Shown: positions 16,681-25,471, numbered from the stretch's first letter. The stretch: 64,000 nt of DNA from Nocardioides alkalitolerans (GCA_038184435.1 CP116227.1:1364001-1428000); one strand, 5' to 3'. The notes: a model not told the origin generated them from the sequence alone. Numbers and translations are program-made.

Positions 16681-17687
16681 TGGAGAACCCTGTCGTCGTC
16701 CTGGTGGCGACGGTCGTGATCATCGCGGCCAGCGCGTTCTTCGTGGCGATCGAGTTCGCCCTGATCGGCGCCAAGAAGCACCGGCTCGAGGACGCCGCGG
16801 CCACGAGCCGCGCCGGCCGCGCCGCGCTCCGCAGCGCCTCGGAGCTCTCCGTGCTCCTCGCCGGCTCCCAGCTCGGCATCACGCTGTGCGTGCTGGCGCT
16901 GGGCGCCATCACCAAGCCGGCCGTGCACCACTGGCTGACCCCGCTGTTCGAGTCGTGGGGCATCGCGCTCTGGCTCGCCGACGTCGCGGGCTTCGTGCTG
17001 GCGCTCATCGTCGTCACCTTCATCCACCTCGTGGTGGGCGAGATGGCGCCGAAGTCGTGGGCCATCGCGCACCCCGAGCGCTCGGCCACGCTCCTCGCCC
17101 TGCCGATGCGGGGCTTCATGTGGCTGACGCGCCCGATCATCCACGCGCTCAACAACGGCGCCAACTGGTGCTTGCGGCGGGTCGGCGTGGACCCGGTGGA
17201 CCAGCTGGCCTCGGGTGCCGATCCCGACACCCTGCGCCAGCTCGTGCAGCACTCGGCGAACGTCGGCGCCCTGGACGCCAGCTACTCCGCCCAGCTCTCC
17301 GGCGCGCTCGACCTCGGTCACGTGCAGGTGCGCGAGCTGGTGCGGCCGCGCCGACCCGTCGCCGTGCCGGAGCACGCCACCGTCGGTGACGTGCAGGACG
17401 CGAGCCGCACGACGGGCCACCTGCGGATCCTCGTGGGTTCGCCCGACGCCCCCACGGGTCTCGTGCACGTCCGCGACACGCTGACCGAGGACCGCACGGC
17501 CCCACTGGCTCCGATGGTCCGCCCGGTGCACGTGCTGGCACCGGAGGTCACGGTGCTCGCGGCGCTCGCCGAGATGCGGCAGGCGAGCGCGCAGCTCGCC
17601 GTCGTGCAGGACACGGACGGCCTCGTCGGCGTCGTGTCGTTCGCCGACATGCTCCGCGGCCTGTTCCCGGAGCGCATCCCGGCGTGA
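16677..17687 (+). CDS. Second CNNM-family membrane protein, lacks CorC domain
   Basis: A 336-residue paralogue of the upstream gene. The DUF21 membrane domain (FFVAIEFALIGAKKHRLEDA, then GSQLGITLCVLALG) is followed by degenerate CBS repeats (about 215-330) and no CorC_HlyC domain. The start ATG overlaps the upstream stop as ATGA and has GGAGG upstream, so the two proteins are probably made in fixed ratio and could form a hetero-oligomer. Such short-plus-long CNNM pairs are common in actinobacteria. Confidence 0.85.
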   Translation: MMENPVVVLVATVVIIAASAFFVAIEFALIGAKKHRLEDAAATSRAGRAALRSASELSVLLAGSQLGITLCVLALGAITKPAVHHWLTPLFESWGIALWLADVAGFVLALIVVTFIHLVVGEMAPKSWAIAHPERSATLLALPMRGFMWLTRPIIHALNNGANWCLRRVGVDPVDQLASGADPDTLRQLVQHSANVGALDASYSAQLSGALDLGHVQVRELVRPRRPVAVPEHATVGDVQDASRTTGHLRILVGSPDAPTGLVHVRDTLTEDRTAPLAPMVRPVHVLAPEVTVLAALAEMRQASAQLAVVQDTDGLVGVVSFADMLRGLFPERIPA

Positions 17688-17693
17688 CGGGCC

Positions 17694-17730
17694 GACCGCG
17701 GCGTACCTCCTCGGGGGGTACGCCGCGGTC
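17694..17730. terminator. Strong bidirectional hairpin
   Basis: A perfect 14-base stem (17694-17707 with 17717-17730) around a 9-base loop lies between the convergent CNNM and phosphoribosyltransferase genes. It starts 6 bases after one stop and ends 5 bases before the other. Confidence 0.75.
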
Positions 17731-17735
17731 CGGCC

Positions 17736-18227
17736 TCAGGCGTCGCGGACGCCCGAACGGTCGGTGATCGGGGGCAGCGTCGACCAGGGGAAGTTGATCC
17801 ACCGGTCGGTGTGCTTCCACACGAAGTCGCCCTTCACGACCGAGCGCGGCTTCTCGTAGATCACCGCCGTGCGGGCCTCCGCCACGTGGCCGCGCACGAA
17901 GGCGTCGACCATCTCCAGCGTGCGCCCCGAGTCGGCCACGTCGTCGACGATGAGCACGCGCGTGTCGTCGAGCTCGGAGGCGTCGAGGTAGGGCGGCAGC
18001 ATGGTGGGCACGTCGAGGGTCGTGCCCACGCCGGTGTAGAACTCCACGTTCATCGTGAAGAGGTTCTTGCAGTCCAGGGCGTAGGCGATCGAGCCGGCCG
18101 GGATGAGCCCCCCGCGGGCGATGCCGAGGACGACGTCGGGCACGAAGCCCGCATCGGCCACCTGCTGCGCGAGCTCCCGCACCGCGGTGCCGTAGGTCTC
18201 CCAGGTCAAGGTCTCGCGGTCGTCCAT
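17736..18227 (-). CDS. Purine-type phosphoribosyltransferase
   Basis: A 163-residue type I PRTase. The PRPP-binding loop is VLIVDDVADSGRTLE (about 96-110), with the N-terminal VVLGIARGGLIPAG pyrophosphate loop. The length and the C-terminal WINFPWSTLPP resemble the short actinobacterial and archaeal xanthine/hypoxanthine-type PRTases. It probably salvages a purine base onto PRPP in the cytoplasm; the base is not resolved. ATG 18227 is the natural start. Confidence 0.82.
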   Translation of the reverse strand: MDDRETLTWETYGTAVRELAQQVADAGFVPDVVLGIARGGLIPAGSIAYALDCKNLFTMNVEFYTGVGTTLDVPTMLPPYLDASELDDTRVLIVDDVADSGRTLEMVDAFVRGHVAEARTAVIYEKPRSVVKGDFVWKHTDRWINFPWSTLPPITDRSGVRDA

Positions 18228-18330
18228 CCGCCCGATGCTACGGGCCCCGCGACCGCACCGCGTGACGGAATCGACAGGTAAGACGATTGTTCCGGTGGTG
18301 TTAACGACTCATAGCGTTCGTGGTCCACGG

Positions 18331-18357
18331 CGCGGCCGCCCCGATCGAGCGGCCGCG
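18331..18357 (+). promoter_or_regulatory. Leader hairpin upstream of metQ
   Basis: CGCGGCCGC, a 9-base loop, then GCGGCCGCG (perfect 9-base stem) ends 35 bases before the metQ start. Further upstream, TTGTTC and CATAGC are spaced by 17 bases (about 18286-18314) and could be a promoter. The hairpin would lie in the leader and might affect expression. I do not see a recognisable SAM riboswitch. Confidence 0.35.
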
Positions 18358-18392
18358 TCCGTCGTCCTGCACCACCGTGCGAAAGGTTCCCC

Positions 18393-19301
18393 ATGTCCGA
18401 CCAGCTCCTCGAGGCGCCGAAGTCGCGCACCGGTCTCTACGCGGTCATCGCCGCCGTGGTGGCCGTCGCGCTCGTCGTCGGCGGCTACTTCCTCTTCATC
18501 CGCGACAGCGGCGACGCCATCCGCATCGGCGTCGTCGACTCGAGCGACCCCTACTGGCGCGACTTCACCCAGGCAGCCGACGAGGCCGGTCTCGACGTCG
18601 AGATCGTGAACTTCGCCGACTACAACCAGCCGAACCGCGCGCTGGACGAGGGCGAGCTCGACCTCAACCAGTTCCAGCACCTCGCATTCCTCGCCGAGCA
18701 CCTCGAGGCCAACCCGGACTCCGACATCGTGCCGATCGGCGCGACCGCGATCTACCCGCTGGCGCTCTACTCGGAGAACTACGGCAGCATCGACGAGATC
18801 CCGGACGGCGCCGAGGTGGTCGTGCCCAACGACCCGAGCAACCAGGCGCGTGCCCTCGTCATCCTCCAGGACGCGGGGCTCATCGAGCTCGCCGACGGCG
18901 GCACGCTGACCTCCGACCTCTCCCAGGTCGACGAGGCCGGCTCCCGCGTGCAGGTGACCGAGGCCGCGGCCAACTTCACGGCCGCGTCGCTGCAGGACGT
19001 CGCCGCCGCCGTCATCAACAACGACTTCATCAAGGACGCCGGTCTCGACCCCGAGGCCGCCCTCGCGCAGGACGACCCCGAGGACGAGCGCGCGCAGCCC
19101 TACATCAACATCTTCGCTGCCAACGCCGAGGACGCCGACAACGAGGACTACCTCGAGCTCGTGCGGATCTACCACGACACGCAGAAGGTGCAGGACGGCG
19201 TGCTCGAGGCGTCCGAGGGCACCGCGGTGCTCCTCGACACCCCGACCGCGGAGCTCGACGCGGCGCTCGACGAGGCCCGCGAGGCCGTCCGCAACGGCTG
19301 A
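18393..19301 (+). CDS. metQ: MetQ/NlpA-family substrate-binding protein, membrane-anchored
   Basis: A 302-residue periplasmic-type binding protein for a D-methionine/methionine ABC importer. The fold hallmarks are present: IRIGVVDSSDPYWRDF, NQPNRALDEGELDLNQFQH, IYPLALYSENY, VVVPNDPSNQARAL. Family members usually carry a lipobox cysteine; here there is none, and a single hydrophobic helix at about 14-36 (LYAVIAAVVAVALVVGGYFL) should anchor it instead. It precedes metN and metI in the same direction. ATG 18393 has GAAAGG upstream. Confidence 0.88.
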   Translation: MSDQLLEAPKSRTGLYAVIAAVVAVALVVGGYFLFIRDSGDAIRIGVVDSSDPYWRDFTQAADEAGLDVEIVNFADYNQPNRALDEGELDLNQFQHLAFLAEHLEANPDSDIVPIGATAIYPLALYSENYGSIDEIPDGAEVVVPNDPSNQARALVILQDAGLIELADGGTLTSDLSQVDEAGSRVQVTEAAANFTAASLQDVAAAVINNDFIKDAGLDPEAALAQDDPEDERAQPYINIFAANAEDADNEDYLELVRIYHDTQKVQDGVLEASEGTAVLLDTPTAELDAALDEAREAVRNG

Positions 19302-19399
19302 CCCCCACCCGGGGCACGTGCCGCAGCTGCGGCGCGTGCCCCGACGTGCGACCCCCCGCGCCGTACGCCGGCGCTCCCCCTCGTTCCCAGGAGGACGAC

Positions 19400-20428
19400 A
19401 TGGCACTCGTGGAGTTCCGCGACGTGCGCAAGGTGTTCCCCGCCACCCAGCGGGGAGGCAAGGACGTCGTCGCCATCGACGGCGTCGACCTCGACATCGA
19501 GCGTGGCGACATCTTCGGCATCGTCGGCTACTCGGGGGCGGGCAAGTCGACCCTCGTGCGCCTCATCAACGCCCTCGAGCCCGCGACGTCGGGCTCGATC
19601 ACCGTCGACGGCCGCGAGGTGACCGGCATGGGCGAGCGCGAGCTGCGCGCCCTGCGCCGGGACATCGGCATGATCTTCCAGCAGTTCAACCTGTTCACCT
19701 CCCGCACGGTGTACGCCAACGTGGCCTACCCGCTGCAGGTCGCGGGTGTCCCGAAGGCCGAGCGCCACGAGCGGATCGCGGAGCTGCTGTCGTTCGTCGG
19801 GCTCATCGACAAGGCGGGGCACTACCCCGACCAGCTCTCCGGCGGGCAGAAGCAGCGTGTGGGCATCGCCCGCGCGCTCGCCACCTCCCCCACGCTCCTG
19901 CTCGCCGACGAGTCGACCAGCGCGCTCGACCCGGAGACGACGCAGGAGGTGCTGGGCCTCCTCAAGCGCGTCAACGAGGAGCGCGGGATCACGATCGTCC
20001 TCATCACGCACGAGATGGACGTCATCCGCACGATCGCCGACAAGGTCGCCGTCATGGAGGCCGGTCGCGTGATCGAGCAGGGCCCCGTCTACGACCTGTT
20101 CTCCGACCCGCAGCACCCGGCGACGCGACGCTTCGTCTCCACCCTCGTGGACGACCGTCCCGACGACCGGGCGCTCGCGGTGCTGCGCGAGCGCCACGCC
20201 GGCCGCTTCGTGACCCTCGCGGTGCGCGACGCATCGGTGCGGCAGTCCGACCTGTTCGCCGAGCTCATCGCCCGGGACGTGCGGTTCGAGCTCGTCTACG
20301 GCGGGATCGAGGAGATCCAGGGCCGCACGTTCGGCAACCTGACCCTGGCGCTGTCCGGCGACGACGCGGCGATCGACGCCGCCCTCGACGCCATCCGCGC
20401 CCACGTCGAGATCTCGGAGGTGGCGTGA
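19400..20428 (+). CDS. metN: Methionine ABC transporter ATPase MetN
   Basis: A 342-residue ATPase: Walker A GYSGAGKST (about 43-51), Q-loop IFQQFNL, signature LSGGQKQR, Walker B LLLADEST, H-loop LITHEMD. The C-terminal about 85 residues form the NIL regulatory domain, which binds methionine and inhibits transport in E. coli MetN. ATG 19400 has AGGAGG upstream. Stop and metI start share one base, so they are coupled. Confidence 0.92.
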   Translation: MALVEFRDVRKVFPATQRGGKDVVAIDGVDLDIERGDIFGIVGYSGAGKSTLVRLINALEPATSGSITVDGREVTGMGERELRALRRDIGMIFQQFNLFTSRTVYANVAYPLQVAGVPKAERHERIAELLSFVGLIDKAGHYPDQLSGGQKQRVGIARALATSPTLLLADESTSALDPETTQEVLGLLKRVNEERGITIVLITHEMDVIRTIADKVAVMEAGRVIEQGPVYDLFSDPQHPATRRFVSTLVDDRPDDRALAVLRERHAGRFVTLAVRDASVRQSDLFAELIARDVRFELVYGGIEEIQGRTFGNLTLALSGDDAAIDAALDAIRAHVEISEVA

Positions 20429-21093
20429 TGGGTGACACCCGGCTCTTCGAGCTCGGCCCCGACCTGTGGGAGGCCTTCGGCCAGACCCTGACGACCGTCG
20501 CGATCGCACTGTTCTTCGGCGTCCTCGGGGGCACGGTCATCGGGCTGGCGCTCTACACGACGCGCTCGGGCAACCTGTTCGCGAACCGTCCGGCGTTCGT
20601 CGTGCTCAACTTCGCGGTCAACTTCTTCCGCCCCATCCCGTTCATCATCTTCATCGCCGCGGTGCAGCCGCTCGCACGGGTCGTGGTGGGCACCGGCTTC
20701 GGCATCAAGGCCGCGATCTTCGCGCTCTCGCTGGCCGCGGCGTTCTTCATCAGCCGCGTCGTGGAGCAGAACCTCTTCGCCGTCGATCCCGGCGTGATCG
20801 AGGCGGCGCGGGCGATGGGGGCGAGCCGGCCACGGGTGCTCTTCACCGTCCTCATCCCGGAGGCGCTCGGACCGCTCATCCTCGGCTACACCTTCGCCTT
20901 CGTCGCGATCGTCGACGCCTCCGCGGTCGCCGGGTTCGTCGGCGGCGGCGGTCTGGGCTACTTCGCGCAGAGCTACGGGTTCGGGTCGTTCGACACCGTC
21001 GTGACCTGGGCGACCGTGCTCATCATCGTGGCGATCGTGCAGCTCGGGCAGCTCCTCGGCAACGTGCTCGCGCGCAAGGTGCTGCGGCGCTGA
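20428..21093 (+). CDS. metI: Methionine ABC transporter permease MetI
   Basis: A 221-residue permease with five hydrophobic segments and the EAA loop EAARAMGASRPRVLFTVLIP that docks MetN. It completes a metQNI operon. The short length and the FFRPIPFIIF motif are typical of MetI. Confidence 0.92.
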   Translation: MGDTRLFELGPDLWEAFGQTLTTVAIALFFGVLGGTVIGLALYTTRSGNLFANRPAFVVLNFAVNFFRPIPFIIFIAAVQPLARVVVGTGFGIKAAIFALSLAAAFFISRVVEQNLFAVDPGVIEAARAMGASRPRVLFTVLIPEALGPLILGYTFAFVAIVDASAVAGFVGGGGLGYFAQSYGFGSFDTVVTWATVLIIVAIVQLGQLLGNVLARKVLRR

Positions 21094-21144
21094 CGGGAGG
21101 GTCGTCGGGGGCCCGGGACACGCCGTACCCGGAGCGAATTGCCT

Positions 21145-21162
21145 TATCTCATATCTGAGATA
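21145..21162. promoter_or_regulatory. Palindromic operator at XRE-MurA start
   Basis: TATCTCA-TATC-TGAGATA: perfect 7-base arms, AT-rich in an otherwise GC-rich region, ending 11 bases before the ATG. It probably overlaps the -10 region and serves as an autoregulatory site for the HTH domain encoded just downstream (inference). Confidence 0.7.
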
Positions 21163-21173
21163 CCTTGGTGCGC

Positions 21174-22730
21174 ATGACTGTCACCCCGACGACCGAACTC
21201 GCCGACCCGGCGGACTACAAGCGTCGCATCGGCAAGCTCATCCGTGACGCCCGCATCCACCGCGGGCTCACCCAGGCGCAGCTCGCCGACCTCCTCGCCA
21301 CCTCGCAGAGCGCGATCAACCGCATCGAGCGGGGCCACCAGAACCTCTCCCTCGAGATGGTGGCGCGCATCGGCGCCGCGCTCGACTCCGAGATCGTCGC
21401 GATCGGCTCCGGCCCCACCCACCTGCGGGTGACCGGGCCGACGACCCTCTCGGGCAGCATCGACGTCAAGACCTCGAAGAACGCCGGCGTCGCGCTGCTC
21501 TGCGCGAGCCTCCTCAACCGGGGCCGCACGACGCTGCGCAAGGTCGCGCGCATCGAGGAGGTCAACCGCCTGCTCGAGGTGCTGGAGAGCCTCGGCGTGC
21601 GCACGCGCTGGCTCAACGCGGACAACGACCTCGAGATCGTGCCGCCGGAGCACCTGGACCTCTCGAACATCGACGCCGCGGCGGCACGCCGCACCCGGTC
21701 GATCATCATGTTCCTCGGCCCGCTGCTGCACCGTCTGGAGGAGTTCGAGCTGCCGTACGCCGGCGGCTGCAACCTCGGCGAGCGCACCGTGGAGCCCCAC
21801 ATGACGGCGCTTCACCACTTCGGCCTCGAGGTGAAGGCGACCGACGGCGCCTACCACGCGGCCGTGGGCCGCGGCATCGGTCCGGCCAAGCCGATCGTGC
21901 TCACGGAGCGCGGCGACACCGTCACCGAGAACGCCCTGATGGCAGCGGCCCTCCACCCGGGCACGACGGTCATCCGCAACGCGTCGTCCAACTACATGGT
22001 CCAGGACCTGTGCTTCTACCTGCAGAAGCTCGGGGTCGACGTCGAGGGCATCGGCACGACGACGCTCACGGTCACCGGCCGGGAGCGCATCGACGTCGAC
22101 GTCGACTACGCGCCGAGCGAGGACCCCATCGAGGCCATGTCGCTGCTCGCGGCCGCCATCGTCACGGAGTCCGAGATCACCATCCGCCGCGTGCCGATCG
22201 AGTTCCTCGAGGTCGAGCTCGCCACGCTCGAGGGCATGGGCCTGCGCTACGACCGCTCGGAGGAGTACGTCGCGCTCAACGGCCACACGCGGCTGGTGGA
22301 CCTCACGACCCACCCCTCGGAGCTGCAGGCCCCGCGGGACAAGGTCCACCCCATGCCCTTCCCAGGCCTCAACATCGACAACCTGCCCTTCTTCGCCGTG
22401 ATCGGTGCGGTGGCGAACGGCCAGACGATGCTCCACGACTGGGTCTACGAGAACCGCGCGATCTACCTGACCGAGCTCACCAAGCTCGGCGGCAACGTGA
22501 AGCTGCTCGACCCGCACCGCGTGCTGGTCGAGGGCCCGACGCACTTCTCGGGCGCCGAGCTGATCTGCCCGCCGGCGCTGCGCCCGGCGGTCGTGATCCT
22601 GCTGGCGATGCTCGCGTCCAAGGGCACCTCGGTGCTGCGCTCGACCTACGTGATCCACCGCGGCTACGAGGACCTCGCCGAGCGGCTCAACCAGCTCGGC
22701 GCGAACATCGAGACGTTCCGCGACATCTGA
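21174..22730 (+). CDS. XRE helix-turn-helix fused to MurA-like enolpyruvyl transferase
   Basis: A 518-residue protein. Residues about 15-75 are an XRE/Cro helix-turn-helix (LTQAQLADLLATSQSAINRI). Residues about 83-518 are an EPSP-synthase-fold UDP-GlcNAc enolpyruvyl transferase. MurA catalytic features look intact: KTSKNAG (K102, N103) and YAGGCNLGERTVEPH with C199 at the place of E. coli Cys115. Such fusions occur in actinobacteria, usually beside a stand-alone MurA. It may be a second MurA that senses its own substrate. ATG 21174 has no ribosome site and lies just after a palindrome, so a leaderless transcript is plausible. Confidence 0.85.
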   Translation: MTVTPTTELADPADYKRRIGKLIRDARIHRGLTQAQLADLLATSQSAINRIERGHQNLSLEMVARIGAALDSEIVAIGSGPTHLRVTGPTTLSGSIDVKTSKNAGVALLCASLLNRGRTTLRKVARIEEVNRLLEVLESLGVRTRWLNADNDLEIVPPEHLDLSNIDAAAARRTRSIIMFLGPLLHRLEEFELPYAGGCNLGERTVEPHMTALHHFGLEVKATDGAYHAAVGRGIGPAKPIVLTERGDTVTENALMAAALHPGTTVIRNASSNYMVQDLCFYLQKLGVDVEGIGTTTLTVTGRERIDVDVDYAPSEDPIEAMSLLAAAIVTESEITIRRVPIEFLEVELATLEGMGLRYDRSEEYVALNGHTRLVDLTTHPSELQAPRDKVHPMPFPGLNIDNLPFFAVIGAVANGQTMLHDWVYENRAIYLTELTKLGGNVKLLDPHRVLVEGPTHFSGAELICPPALRPAVVILLAMLASKGTSVLRSTYVIHRGYEDLAERLNQLGANIETFRDI

Positions 22731-22799
22731 TCCCCCACGGATCGGGCGAAGACCGCCGGTGTCCCCCACCGCGCGGTCCGCCCGGTCTAGGGTGACGCC

Positions 22800-23627
22800 G
22801 TGAGCCCCTCAGCGTCGCGGCCGGCCACGGGGTTCGCCTATCTCGACGGACCTCACGACGAGCACCGCACCCGCCCCCTGGCGTTCGCCCACCGCGGCGG
22901 CGCCGAGCACCCCGACCTCCACGGTCTGGAGAACACGGTGCGGGCGTTCGAGCACGCGGTGGAGCTCGGCTACGGCTACCTCGAGACCGATGTGCAGGTG
23001 ACGGCGGACGGCGAGCTCGTGGCGTTCCACGACACGATGCTCGACCGCGTCACCGGCTCGTCGGGGTCGATCGGCGACCTGACCGCCGCCGAGGTGGCCG
23101 CGCTCCGGGTCGGCCACGGTGGTCGCGTCCCGCTGCTCACCGAGCTCGTCGAGCGCTTCCCCACGGTGCGGTTCAACATCGACCTCAAGTGCGACCGCTC
23201 CCCCGCGGCGCTCGCCGCGTTCGTGGCCGAGCACGACCTGTGGGACCGCGTGCTCGTCGGCTCCTTCGCCCGCCGCCGCATCGCCGAGTTCCGCCGCCTC
23301 ACGCGCCGCCGGGTGCCGACCGCCGCCCACCGCGGCGAGATCGTGGCCTACCTGTTGCTCCCGGCGCGGCTCGCCGCCCGGGTGACGCCGGGCCGTCCCG
23401 CCGCGCTGCAGGTACCGGTACGCCGCGTGCTCCCCATCGTCACCCCGCGTCTGCTGCGTCGGGCCCACGCCGCCGGCCTCCACGTGCACGTGTGGACCGT
23501 CGACGAGCCCGCGGAGATGCACCAGCTGCTCGACCTGGGGGTCGACGGCCTGATGACGGACCGCACCGACCTGCTGCGCGCCGTGCTCGAGGAGCGCGGC
23601 GCCTGGCCCCACGAGGAGGACCGATGA
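22800..23627 (+). CDS. Glycerophosphodiester phosphodiesterase
   Basis: A 275-residue GDPD TIM barrel. Catalytic residues are visible: H31 (AHRGG), E44-N45 (LENTVRAF), the metal-binding LETDVQVTADG, H77 (VAFHDTM), and VRFNIDLK. It hydrolyses glycerophosphodiesters to sn-glycerol-3-phosphate and an alcohol. No signal peptide, so it is cytoplasmic. Its stop overlaps the MFS start (ATGA), indicating coupling. GTG 22800 is the start. Confidence 0.88.
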   Translation: MSPSASRPATGFAYLDGPHDEHRTRPLAFAHRGGAEHPDLHGLENTVRAFEHAVELGYGYLETDVQVTADGELVAFHDTMLDRVTGSSGSIGDLTAAEVAALRVGHGGRVPLLTELVERFPTVRFNIDLKCDRSPAALAAFVAEHDLWDRVLVGSFARRRIAEFRRLTRRRVPTAAHRGEIVAYLLLPARLAARVTPGRPAALQVPVRRVLPIVTPRLLRRAHAAGLHVHVWTVDEPAEMHQLLDLGVDGLMTDRTDLLRAVLEERGAWPHEEDR

Positions 23628-24997
23628 GCACCGTCGAGGCACCCGCGGCCACCAACCCCTATGCGGGGCGTCGCTGGCCCGTCGCCGCCTGGGGTCTGTG
23701 GGACTGGGGGTCGGCAGCGTTCAACGCCGTCATCACGACCTTCGTCTTCACCGTCTACCTGACCGCGGAGGACGACGCGGGCGAGCCCCTGTTCGGCTCC
23801 GGCGTCGACACCAAGCTGGGGTGGGCGCTGGCGGCCGCCGGCGTCCTCATCGCGCTGCTGGCTCCCCTCACGGGCCAGCGCGCCGACCGCTCGGGACGGC
23901 GCACCTTCTGGCTCGCGGTCCACACGGGCGTCGTCATCGTCGCGTCGGCGCTCATGTTCTTCGTGACGCCCGAGCCCAGCATGCTCCTGCTCGGCCTCTT
24001 CCTGCTCGCAGCGGGCAACGTCTTCTTCGAGCTCGCCTCGGTCAACTACAACGCGATGCTCAACGAGATCTCGACGCCGGCGACCGTCGGCCGCATCTCG
24101 GGGCTCGGCTGGGGCCTGGGCTACCTCGGCGGCATCGTGCTGCTGCTGTTCGTCTACTTCGGCTTCATCAACCCCGAGGTCGGGCTGTTCGGCGTGACCG
24201 GCGAGAACGGCCTCGACGTCCGCGTGACGATGCTGGCCTGCGCCATCTGGACCGCCGTCTTCTCCCTGCCCGTGATCCTGACGATCCGCGACGCCCCGCG
24301 GGGCGCCTCCGAGAGAGTCGCGGGTCCGCGGACGGGCATCGTCGCGTCGTACCGGCACCTCTTCGCGACCGTCGCCGACCTGTGGCGCACCGATCGCAAC
24401 ACGGTCTACTTCCTCGGCGCCTCCGCCGTGTTCCGGGACGGCCTCGCCGGCGTCTTCACGTTCGGCGCCGTGCTGGCGGCCGGCAGCTTCGGGTTCTCCG
24501 CCGGCGGCGTCATCATCTTCGGTGTCGCCGCCAACGTGGTCGCGGGCATCGCCACCATCCTGTTCGGACTGCTCGACGACCGCATCGGCCCGAAGCGGGT
24601 CATCGTCGGGTCCCTCTCCGCGATGTGCGTCGCGGGCCTCGTGCTGTTCGTGCTCCACGACGGCGGCAGCACGGTGTTCTGGATCTTCGGCCTCGTGCTC
24701 TGCATCTTCGTCGGCCCTGCCCAGTCGGCGTCCCGGTCGCTCCTCGCCCGTCTCATCCCCGAGGGCCGCGAGGGCCAGGTCTTCGGCCTGTACGCGACCA
24801 CGGGCCGTGCGGCCAGCTTCCTCGCGCCCACCGCGTGGGCGGTGGCGCTCACGGTCGCGGCCGGGGTCACGGGCCGGTCCTCCGACGACGTCCAGTACGC
24901 CGGGATCCTCGGCATCCTGCTCGTGCTGCTCGCCGGGCTCCTCCTGCTGCTGCCGGTCAAGGCGCCTCGGCCGGGGCAGCCCCGCCCGACGGCGTGA
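23624..24997 (+). CDS. MFS transporter, UMF1 (Atg22-like) family
   Basis: A 457-residue protein with about 12 hydrophobic segments. The N-terminus AWGLWDWGSAAFNAVITTFV is the family signature. A cytoplasmic loop near the middle (RDAPRGASERVAGPRTG) separates two halves. Relatives include yeast Atg22, a vacuolar amino-acid effluxer; bacterial substrates are mostly unknown. The overlap with the GDPD gene suggests transport of a lipid headgroup or amino-alcohol, but this is inference. Confidence 0.85.
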   Translation: MSTVEAPAATNPYAGRRWPVAAWGLWDWGSAAFNAVITTFVFTVYLTAEDDAGEPLFGSGVDTKLGWALAAAGVLIALLAPLTGQRADRSGRRTFWLAVHTGVVIVASALMFFVTPEPSMLLLGLFLLAAGNVFFELASVNYNAMLNEISTPATVGRISGLGWGLGYLGGIVLLLFVYFGFINPEVGLFGVTGENGLDVRVTMLACAIWTAVFSLPVILTIRDAPRGASERVAGPRTGIVASYRHLFATVADLWRTDRNTVYFLGASAVFRDGLAGVFTFGAVLAAGSFGFSAGGVIIFGVAANVVAGIATILFGLLDDRIGPKRVIVGSLSAMCVAGLVLFVLHDGGSTVFWIFGLVLCIFVGPAQSASRSLLARLIPEGREGQVFGLYATTGRAASFLAPTAWAVALTVAAGVTGRSSDDVQYAGILGILLVLLAGLLLLLPVKAPRPGQPRPTA

Positions 24998-25016
24998 CCC
25001 GTCCGGGGCGAGTTTC

Positions 25017-25043
25017 GGGAATCGTCGCGCGGCCAGTACCGTT
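25017..25043 (+). promoter_or_regulatory. SigR/SigH-type promoter of rbpA
   Basis: GGGAAT (25017-25022), exactly 18 bases, then GTT (25041-25043). This is the thiol-oxidative-stress consensus GGAAT-N18-GTT of Streptomyces SigR and mycobacterial SigH. rbpA is a known SigR regulon gene in Streptomyces coelicolor. The expected transcript starts about 7 bases further on, leaving a leader of about 50 bases. Confidence 0.85.
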
Positions 25044-25102
25044 GACAACTTGGCGCAGCAATGCGCCACCCCGAACGACGACCGGAGAGGTGGAGGTGCC
25101 GC

Positions 25103-25471
25103 ATGGCTGAGCGCACGCTGCGAGGGGCACGACTGGGGGGTCAGAGCTTCGAGGACGAGCGCGGCATCGAGTTCGCTGCTCGCCAGCAGGTCGGGTACCG
25201 CTGCAAGCAGGGCCACGAGTTCGAGATCACGATGTCGGTCGAGGCCGACATCCCCGCCGTGTGGGAGTGCCCACGCTGTGGGTCCGAGGGTCTGAGCACC
25301 GCCGGGATCCTGCCCGAGGAGAAGGCCGAGAAGCCGGCCCGCACGCACTGGGACATGCTGCTGGAGCGCCGCTCCGAGGCCGAGCTGGAGGAGATCCTCA
25401 CCGAGCGTCTCGACCTGCTGCGCGGCGGCGAGATCGGCCCGGCGCACCTGCACCGCACCCGCAAGGGCTGA
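25103..25471 (+). CDS. rbpA: RNA polymerase-binding protein RbpA
   Basis: A 122-residue RbpA. It binds RNA polymerase and group 1/2 sigma factors and stabilises open complexes. The central β-barrel has C34, H38, C56 and C59 (GYRCKQGHEF, WECPRCG) at exactly the zinc-ligand positions of the S. coelicolor protein. The basic linker and C-terminal sigma-interaction helix follow (HWDMLLERRSEAELEEILTE). ATG 25103 has GGAGG upstream. Confidence 0.95.
   Translation: MAERTLRGARLGGQSFEDERGIEFAARQQVGYRCKQGHEFEITMSVEADIPAVWECPRCGSEGLSTAGILPEEKAEKPARTHWDMLLERRSEAELEEILTERLDLLRGGEIGPAHLHRTRKG

Noticed and set aside
17694..17730. Relation of this hairpin to the 31-bp repeat family because both contain TACGCCGCGG
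   Set aside because: That word is very frequent within coding sequence across the window, so sharing it is weak evidence; the CCCAACTCGACG core is absent here.
18228..18392. SAM riboswitch upstream of metQ
   Set aside because: There is a GC hairpin but I cannot find the multi-helix layout of any SAM riboswitch class. An Infernal search would decide.
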